NCBI GenBank assembly: GCA_016206675.1
Contig: JACQRD010000097.1
Coordinates: 1 to 10,225 of the forward strand
DNA length: 10,225 bases
DNA from: Candidatus Omnitrophota bacterium
GTDB taxonomy: Bacteria > Omnitrophota > Gorgyraeia > Aquiviventales > Aquiviventaceae
Reading direction: 5' to 3'
Positions within the stretch are counted from its first letter, which is position 1. Every line of letters starts with the position of its first letter. A program made the translations under genes and the position numbers. Shown here one piece after another: positions 6,488 through 10,225 of the stretch. Under the pieces are notes generated by a model that worked only from the letters and a program-made list of their open reading frames with translations, did not search any database and had not been told where the DNA came from.

Positions 6488-7090
6488 ATGTTAGACATCG
6501 TCATCGCCACCAGCAATCCCCACAAATTCCGCGAGCTGAGCCGGCTGCTGCGTGTGCCGGGTATTTGCTGGCATTCGCTGGCCGAGTTCCCGGCGATGCG
6601 CCCGGTTCGCGAAGACGGGGGCACCTTTGAGGCCAACGCCGTCAAGAAGGCGCGTGCGGTCGCCCGTGCCACCGGCCATCTCGCACTGGCGGATGACTCC
6701 GGCATCGAGGTGGCAGCACTCAGGGGCGCTCCAGGAGTGCAGTCGGCGCGGTTTGCCGGCGCGCACGTCGGCGATGCGGCGAATAACGCGAAGCTGCTGC
6801 GCAGGATGGCGGGCGTGCCGGCGAAGCGCCGGGCGGCGCGGTATCGGTGCGTGCTAGCACTTGCGAGCGCCTCGCGCACGATGGCGATTGCGCGCGGCTC
6901 ATGGGCCGGGCGCATCGCCCAAGCACCCAAAGGCCGCGGCGGCTTCGGCTACGATCCGATCGTCGTCATTCCGCGGTTGGGCAAGACGGTGGGCCAGCTG
7001 CCTGCGCGCGTCAAGCGCCGCTTCAGCCACCGGGCGCAGGCCGCGCGCCGCCTACTGCCGCTGCTGCGGCACCTGGTCAAGACGCGCTAG
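6488..7090 (+). CDS. rdgB: XTP/dITP pyrophosphatase (RdgB/HAM1 family)
   Basis: Hydrolyses non-canonical purine nucleoside triphosphates (dITP, XTP, ITP) to monophosphates, keeping them out of DNA and RNA. 200 aa, normal length. Motifs: ATSNPHKFREL (residues 7-17, substrate/phosphate binding), GGTFEANAVKKA, LADDSGIEV with Asp69-Asp70, SARFAG, KGRGGFGYDPI (148-157) and SHRAQA (180-185). The 'GKTVGQL' segment lacks the acidic residue usual in 'GKT.AEL', and the usual 'EKN' before SHR is replaced by basic residues; these are mild deviations. ATG 6488 has AGGG 10 nt upstream. It follows rph after a 77-bp gap filled by AC-rich repeats. rph-rdgB adjacency is common in bacteria. It ends convergently on the AsmA-like gene, sharing a CTAG stop. 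Confidence 0.95.
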   Translation: MLDIVIATSNPHKFRELSRLLRVPGICWHSLAEFPAMRPVREDGGTFEANAVKKARAVARATGHLALADDSGIEVAALRGAPGVQSARFAGAHVGDAANNAKLLRRMAGVPAKRRAARYRCVLALASASRTMAIARGSWAGRIAQAPKGRGGFGYDPIVVIPRLGKTVGQLPARVKRRFSHRAQAARRLLPLLRHLVKTR

Positions 7091-9732
7091 CGGAGAGACT
7101 TGATGATGTCTTGTAAGAACCCAGCCGGGTTCTGGGGCTCTATTTCTTTCAACAATTCCTGCCGGCCGATTTCGAAACGGTATTTCGGTTCCTTGATGGT
7201 GCCGGTGAGTGTGTGGCGGCCGACCATGCGGCGCAGCGTTTCAAGTTTGCCTGCTGCCTTGAGCAGTATCCCGGCCAGCGATGACGTGGTGGGTGCCTGC
7301 AGCAGGGTCGATTCGGAAAGCTCGGGATCGATGATGAAATCAAGCGTCTGGTCCATGCCCACGCTTCCGCGGGCGTAGATGGCCACCGGTTCAGTGCCGG
7401 CCAACGCTCCAAGTCGAAGGTCCTCGGTATGGAACCGCTCCTGGCTCAGCTGCCAGGAGGCGGAGACTTTAGTAACCTCGCCGGAACGCAGCAGGTCCAA
7501 TCCCATCCGGTCGGCCAGCACGCCGAAGAGGCCGCGGAAGAGCTTATCAAGCAAGGGAATATTGCCCAGCTGCTGCCCGTCGGCGTTGAGCCACCCCTCG
7601 CCTTGCCATGTGGCGCGCCGCTCCCAGATGCCGGAAAGGGTCAGATGCGAGGAGGCCTGGCCGGTCACCGCGCGCTGGCGCCAGGCCGGCACGACACGGG
7701 TGAGGTAGTCGAGCTGCAGCCCGGCCAGATCCGCCTGCAGCAGGTAGCGATGCGCGCGCGCTTGGTGCTCAATCGCCACCTCGCCGATTAACTTGCCCCC
7801 GCCGACCATCGCCGAGGGGATGCGCCCGCGCAGCACGCCCTGCTGCTGGTCGATGGTGCAGAGCAGCTGCTCCAGCGGGATCTCCTGCACGCGCAGCGTC
7901 TGCGCTCGCAGGCGCGCCTGCACCAACGCGCCAGGCCAGTCGGCCAGGTCACCGTGGAAGGCCGCCTCGATCGTCGCCGGCCCCTGCATGTGCCACTTCT
8001 CAAGCGCGTGCCACTTCACAAACGGCAAGCGGGAGAGTTCGCTCAACTCTACGTTGCCGGTGGCCGTCAGCCGGCTTAACCCGCGGGGCAGGCGGCTGAG
8101 GCTGCCCGCCAGCTCGAGCCGGCTGTGGTCGAGACGGATCGTACCCTCATCAATCAGCAACTCCTTGGGGGTGAGCCGCCCGCTGACGGTAGCATCGCCG
8201 CCGGCGAACTCCAACGCCGCGTCGATAGTGAGCGGGCGCGAGCTGCGGCCCGTCTCCATCAATGGAGAAGGTGTTAGCGTAGCGATGAGGGTCAGTGGTT
8301 CATCATTAAACCGCAGGGCCAGATGCTCGATGGTCAGATGATCCTCCGTCAGCAGCACGACTCCGGTAGCCGCCTTGACCGCGCCGGAACGCGTCGTAAA
8401 CGACGCCTCGTGCAGATCGACCTGCCCGGTCCAATCGAAGGCAGGGGCCGTGCCCTCGATGTGAAGATCCGTTTTCACCAGCCCCTCCGGTGCGGTGACC
8501 GCACTCTCCGGCGGCAGCCACTTGGCGGCCGCCTGCAGGGGCAGCGTGCCACGCACATCCAGGGCCAACTGCAGCGGGACTGCGAAGGTGGCTTCACCAC
8601 TGAGCGCAATCGGTTGCTTCAACAGGCGCGCCTCCAGCGCGTGGATCGCCAACCTCTTCGTCAACGCGTCATACTCCACCTCGCCGGTCATCTGCTCAAG
8701 CGGCTGCGGCAGCCGCTCACCGGAGAGCGTCATCTGCTGCGTGCCGGCATTGGCCAGGCAGTCAACCAAGCCACCAGCCTGCAACGCACCACGGCAGACT
8801 GCTCGCAGATTCAGCGTGCCCTCCGGCTGCCACGCCTCGGCCAGCTCGGGTGCTAGGGCCAGCAATCGTGCAGCCGCCGCCTGCGAGGTGATCAGCAGCT
8901 CGTAGGCCGTCGGCCCAATGCTGCCTTCCACTTGCCATGAGGAGCCCAGTGCCGAGCCGGTCAGCCGGCTGATCGTCAGCACGCCAGTGGCATGGCGCGC
9001 CGTCGCTTCCAGTTGCGCAATCGGCCCGATGCGTTCAAACCCATCGACCTGGCCCTTCGTCAGATGCAGATTGGCGTCGACGGCCCAGGCTTTCTCAGGC
9101 GGGCTGGGCGCTGTGGCACGGCCTTCGATGGCCACATCGCCGGTGATGCGCCCCGGAGGCATCAACCACTCCGCGTTGGCGACGGTGATCGTGCCCTCGA
9201 GCGCCAGCGGCATGCCGGCGGACTGCGCGCCGCGAAGATCCAGTTGGATGTTGCCGGCCGTCAGCGGCGGAGGCAGCAGGCGTCGCAGCCAGGGGGCGAG
9301 CGATGTTATCGGCGCAGGTGTGGCCCGCAGGCGCGCCTGCAGCGCAGCACTGCTCAGGTCATACCGGCCGGAGGTTTGCAGGATGGTGGCGGCGGGGGCG
9401 GTGATCTCGCCGCGGATGGTGAAGACCGCTTGCCGGCGCAGGGCCAGCGCCAGCCAGCCAAGGCGCACGCGCAACTGTGGGGCGGCGAACCACACCTCGC
9501 CGGAGCGCGCGCTGGTGACGGAGACGTCACTCAGCACCAGCTCGCCCAGCCACTCGTAGCGCACGGCGCCGATGGCGGCCTTCGCCGGTGCGCGGCGCTC
9601 GATTTCTTGGATCAGGCGGGCCTTGCCGGTGGTGGGCACCCAGGAGGAGAGGAAAAACCAGAGCCCCACGCTGCCGGCGAGGGTGAGCAGCAGAAGGATC
9701 GCTGCGATGATGAGAACCGCGCGCTTGGCCAT
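7087..9732 (-). CDS. AsmA/TamB-like envelope protein
   Basis: An 881-aa protein with one N-terminal membrane segment (~4-28, AVLIIAAILLLLTLAGSVGL) followed by a large beta-rich periplasmic body. The body has recurring AsmA-type patterns: 'LGELVLSDVSV' near the N-terminus, repeated 'GxITxxxAxW' and 'ALxVRGTLPL' strands, and a C-terminal 'GQQLGNIPLLDKLFRGLFGV', 'ARGSVGMDQTLDFIIDPEL' and 'LTGTIKEPKYRF'. AsmA-like proteins are thought to form beta-groove bridges that move or organise lipids between inner and outer membrane; this role is family knowledge, not shown here. ATG 9732 follows the rc of ggccat; no Shine-Dalgarno sequence is present, and a TATAAT lies 6 nt upstream. Its TAG stop lies in the same CTAG palindrome as the rdgB stop. 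Divergent from tRNA-Pro. Family level is fairly sure; no gene symbol is justified. Confidence 0.85.
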   Translation of the reverse strand: MAKRAVLIIAAILLLLTLAGSVGLWFFLSSWVPTTGKARLIQEIERRAPAKAAIGAVRYEWLGELVLSDVSVTSARSGEVWFAAPQLRVRLGWLALALRRQAVFTIRGEITAPAATILQTSGRYDLSSAALQARLRATPAPITSLAPWLRRLLPPPLTAGNIQLDLRGAQSAGMPLALEGTITVANAEWLMPPGRITGDVAIEGRATAPSPPEKAWAVDANLHLTKGQVDGFERIGPIAQLEATARHATGVLTISRLTGSALGSSWQVEGSIGPTAYELLITSQAAAARLLALAPELAEAWQPEGTLNLRAVCRGALQAGGLVDCLANAGTQQMTLSGERLPQPLEQMTGEVEYDALTKRLAIHALEARLLKQPIALSGEATFAVPLQLALDVRGTLPLQAAAKWLPPESAVTAPEGLVKTDLHIEGTAPAFDWTGQVDLHEASFTTRSGAVKAATGVVLLTEDHLTIEHLALRFNDEPLTLIATLTPSPLMETGRSSRPLTIDAALEFAGGDATVSGRLTPKELLIDEGTIRLDHSRLELAGSLSRLPRGLSRLTATGNVELSELSRLPFVKWHALEKWHMQGPATIEAAFHGDLADWPGALVQARLRAQTLRVQEIPLEQLLCTIDQQQGVLRGRIPSAMVGGGKLIGEVAIEHQARAHRYLLQADLAGLQLDYLTRVVPAWRQRAVTGQASSHLTLSGIWERRATWQGEGWLNADGQQLGNIPLLDKLFRGLFGVLADRMGLDLLRSGEVTKVSASWQLSQERFHTEDLRLGALAGTEPVAIYARGSVGMDQTLDFIIDPELSESTLLQAPTTSSLAGILLKAAGKLETLRRMVGRHTLTGTIKEPKYRFEIGRQELLKEIEPQNPAGFLQDIIKSLR

Positions 9733-9738
9733 GCGGCC

Positions 9739-9744
9739 ATTATA
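9739..9744 (-). promoter_or_regulatory. possible -10 box of the AsmA-like gene
   Basis: The minus strand reads TATAAT, ending 6 nt before the start codon. Transcription would begin at or near the A of ATG, giving a leaderless message, which agrees with the missing ribosome binding site. No -35 box lies at the right distance: TTGACA at 9776-9771 (minus) is 26 nt away, too far for normal sigma70 spacing. Tentative. Confidence 0.35.
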
Positions 9745-9763
9745 TACGATGCCGCCGCGCGCG

Positions 9764-9793
9764 TTGACGCTGTCAAACCCCCACTGTTACAAT
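9764..9793 (+). promoter_or_regulatory. sigma70-type promoter of tRNA-Pro
   Basis: TTGACG (9764-9769), an 18-nt spacer and TACAAT (9788-9793), with TG one base before the -10 box (extended -10). Predicted transcription start is near 9800, about 17 nt before the tRNA. The -35 lies within the short palindrome ttgacgctgtcaa (9764-9776), which could be incidental or an operator. Confidence 0.65.
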
Positions 9794-9816
9794 GCGCAGA
9801 TATGCTTGGCCTTCAT

Positions 9817-9891
9817 CGGGGCGTAGCTCAGCTTGGCTAGAGCGCCACGTTTGGGACGTGGAAGTCGCAGGTTCGAATCCTGCCGCCCCGA
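9817..9891 (+). tRNA. tRNA-Pro (anticodon UGG)
   Basis: A complete cloverleaf can be drawn: acceptor CGGGGCG (9817-9823) pairs with CGCCCCG (9884-9890); D arm GCTC...GAGC; anticodon stem CCACG/CGTGG around loop TTTGGGA with anticodon TGG at 9852-9854; T arm GCAGG-TTCGAAT-CCTGC. The C1-G72 pair and discriminator A are typical of bacterial tRNA-Pro. CCA is not encoded and must be added after transcription. It reads CCN proline codons, chiefly CCA/CCG. A good promoter lies just upstream; a CGTTTTCTC stretch follows immediately. Confidence 0.97.
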
Positions 9892-9924
9892 CGTTTTCTC
9901 ATACGAGGCAGGCCAAATCCTGAA

Positions 9925-9975
9925 GCGGCGACCATCGAGGTCGCCGCGGAATGCCGCGCTCAGCGGGAGCGCGGC
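9925..9975 (+). other. two strong tandem hairpins downstream of tRNA-Pro
   Basis: GCGGCGACC (9925-9933), loop ATCGA and GGTCGCCGC (9939-9947) give a perfect 9-bp stem. GCCGCGCT (9953-9960), a 7-nt loop and AGCGCGGC (9968-9975) give a perfect 8-bp stem. No T-tract follows, so they are not classic intrinsic terminators. They lie between the tRNA 3' end and its partial duplicate and may be transcription- or recombination-related structures. Confidence 0.7.
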
Positions 9976-9976
9976 G

Positions 9977-9995
9977 GCCGCCCCGACAAATTCTC
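9977..9995 (+). repeat. partial duplicate of tRNA-Pro 3' end (att-like)
   Basis: gccgccccgac (9977-9987) repeats the last bases of tRNA-Pro and its first downstream base (9882-9892). The following aaattctc resembles gttttctc after the tRNA, giving 16 of 19 bases in common. A displaced copy of a tRNA 3' end is the usual footprint of integrases that target tRNA genes. The copies are only 95 bp apart, so any element has been lost or reduced to a scar. Confidence 0.55.
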
Positions 9996-10052
9996 AGTCG
10001 TAAGGCGAGTCTATAGCGGATGGCAAAACCTTAGAATAGTTTCGGGATCCTG

Positions 10053-10225
10053 ATGGGAAAACGCGGTTCCGTTGGTGCAGCTGGCCACTTTCAGTTTGAG
10101 CCGAAAACAGCCCAACGGTACGGTTTGATTGTTTCAAAGCAGAACGACCAACGCTTCGACATCGACCGCGCCTCTTCCGCGGCGGCACGATACATGAAAG
10201 ACCTCAATACGTGGTTCGGTAAGAG
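10053..10225 (+). CDS. lytic transglycosylase (SLT/MltD-like) fragment, runs off the window
   Basis: The frame from ATG 10053 (GGGA 5 nt upstream) reads MGKRGSVGAAGHFQFEPKTA, then QRYGLIVSKQNDQRFDID, RASSAAARYMKDLNTWFG. This matches the second half of the SLT catalytic fold in MltD-like membrane-bound lytic transglycosylases ('GA.G..QF.P.TA..YGL', 'D.R.D', 'AAA.YL.DL...FG'), which cleave the glycan strand of peptidoglycan. The preceding helix with the catalytic Glu ('ES') is missing: the same frame has a stop (TAG 10032-10034) seven codons upstream, and the other frames show no SLT sequence. It is thus a truncated gene or pseudogene adjoining the tRNA-Pro scar, or a domain fused to something beyond the window. 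Its 3' end cannot be seen. Confidence 0.6.
   Translation, partial: MGKRGSVGAAGHFQFEPKTAQRYGLIVSKQNDQRFDIDRASSAAARYMKDLNTWFGK

Noticed and set aside
8992..9840. 282-aa forward frame
   Set aside because: Antisense of the AsmA-like gene and runs into the tRNA; no recognisable domain.

Overview
The window is bacterial chromosomal DNA, GC-rich overall. It probably comes from an uncultured diderm (Gram-negative-type) lineage. A lipoprotein-type cell-wall amidase and a large AsmA-like envelope protein point to two membranes. Degenerate serine-recombinase tails and AC-rich intergenic repeats are of the kind I associate with candidate-phylum genomes such as Omnitrophota, but the taxonomic placement is only a guess.

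Left part (1-4018), accessory in character: a HigA-type antitoxin; a decayed C-terminal piece of a large serine recombinase; a GEMM-I (cyclic di-GMP-I) riboswitch followed at once by an intrinsic terminator; a secreted Gln-rich protein with an Ig-like C-terminal region, which the riboswitch very likely controls; and a secreted trypsin-fold (HtrA-like) protein whose catalytic Asp position is Gly. This stretch is bracketed by two direct copies of a ~195-bp recombinase-tail repeat. The copies share a perfectly identical 47-bp block, and the two blocks start exactly 3,500 bp apart.

Middle part (4037-7090), housekeeping: a tightly packed forward cluster of N-acetylmuramoyl-L-alanine amidase (lipoprotein), glutamate racemase (murI), RNase PH (rph) and the RdgB/HAM1 inosine-triphosphate pyrophosphatase. 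The first three overlap by 1 and 4 nt. rph and rdgB are separated by a 77-bp AC-rich repeat region. The cluster joins peptidoglycan precursor supply and turnover with tRNA 3' processing and nucleotide-pool cleaning. murI-rph-rdgB neighbourhoods are familiar in other bacteria.

Right part (7087-10225): a convergent 881-aa AsmA/TamB-like envelope protein shares a CTAG palindrome with rdgB as a double stop. Divergent from it is a tRNA-Pro(UGG) gene with a good sigma70-type promoter. Downstream of the tRNA, two strong hairpins and a partial duplication of the tRNA 3' end (att-like) lead to a lytic-transglycosylase fragment without its N-terminal catalytic part, which runs off the window. This looks like a tRNA-associated integration scar.

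The most interesting unit is the c-di-GMP riboswitch plus terminator in front of the uncharacterised secreted Gln-rich protein, placed inside a repeat-bounded segment.
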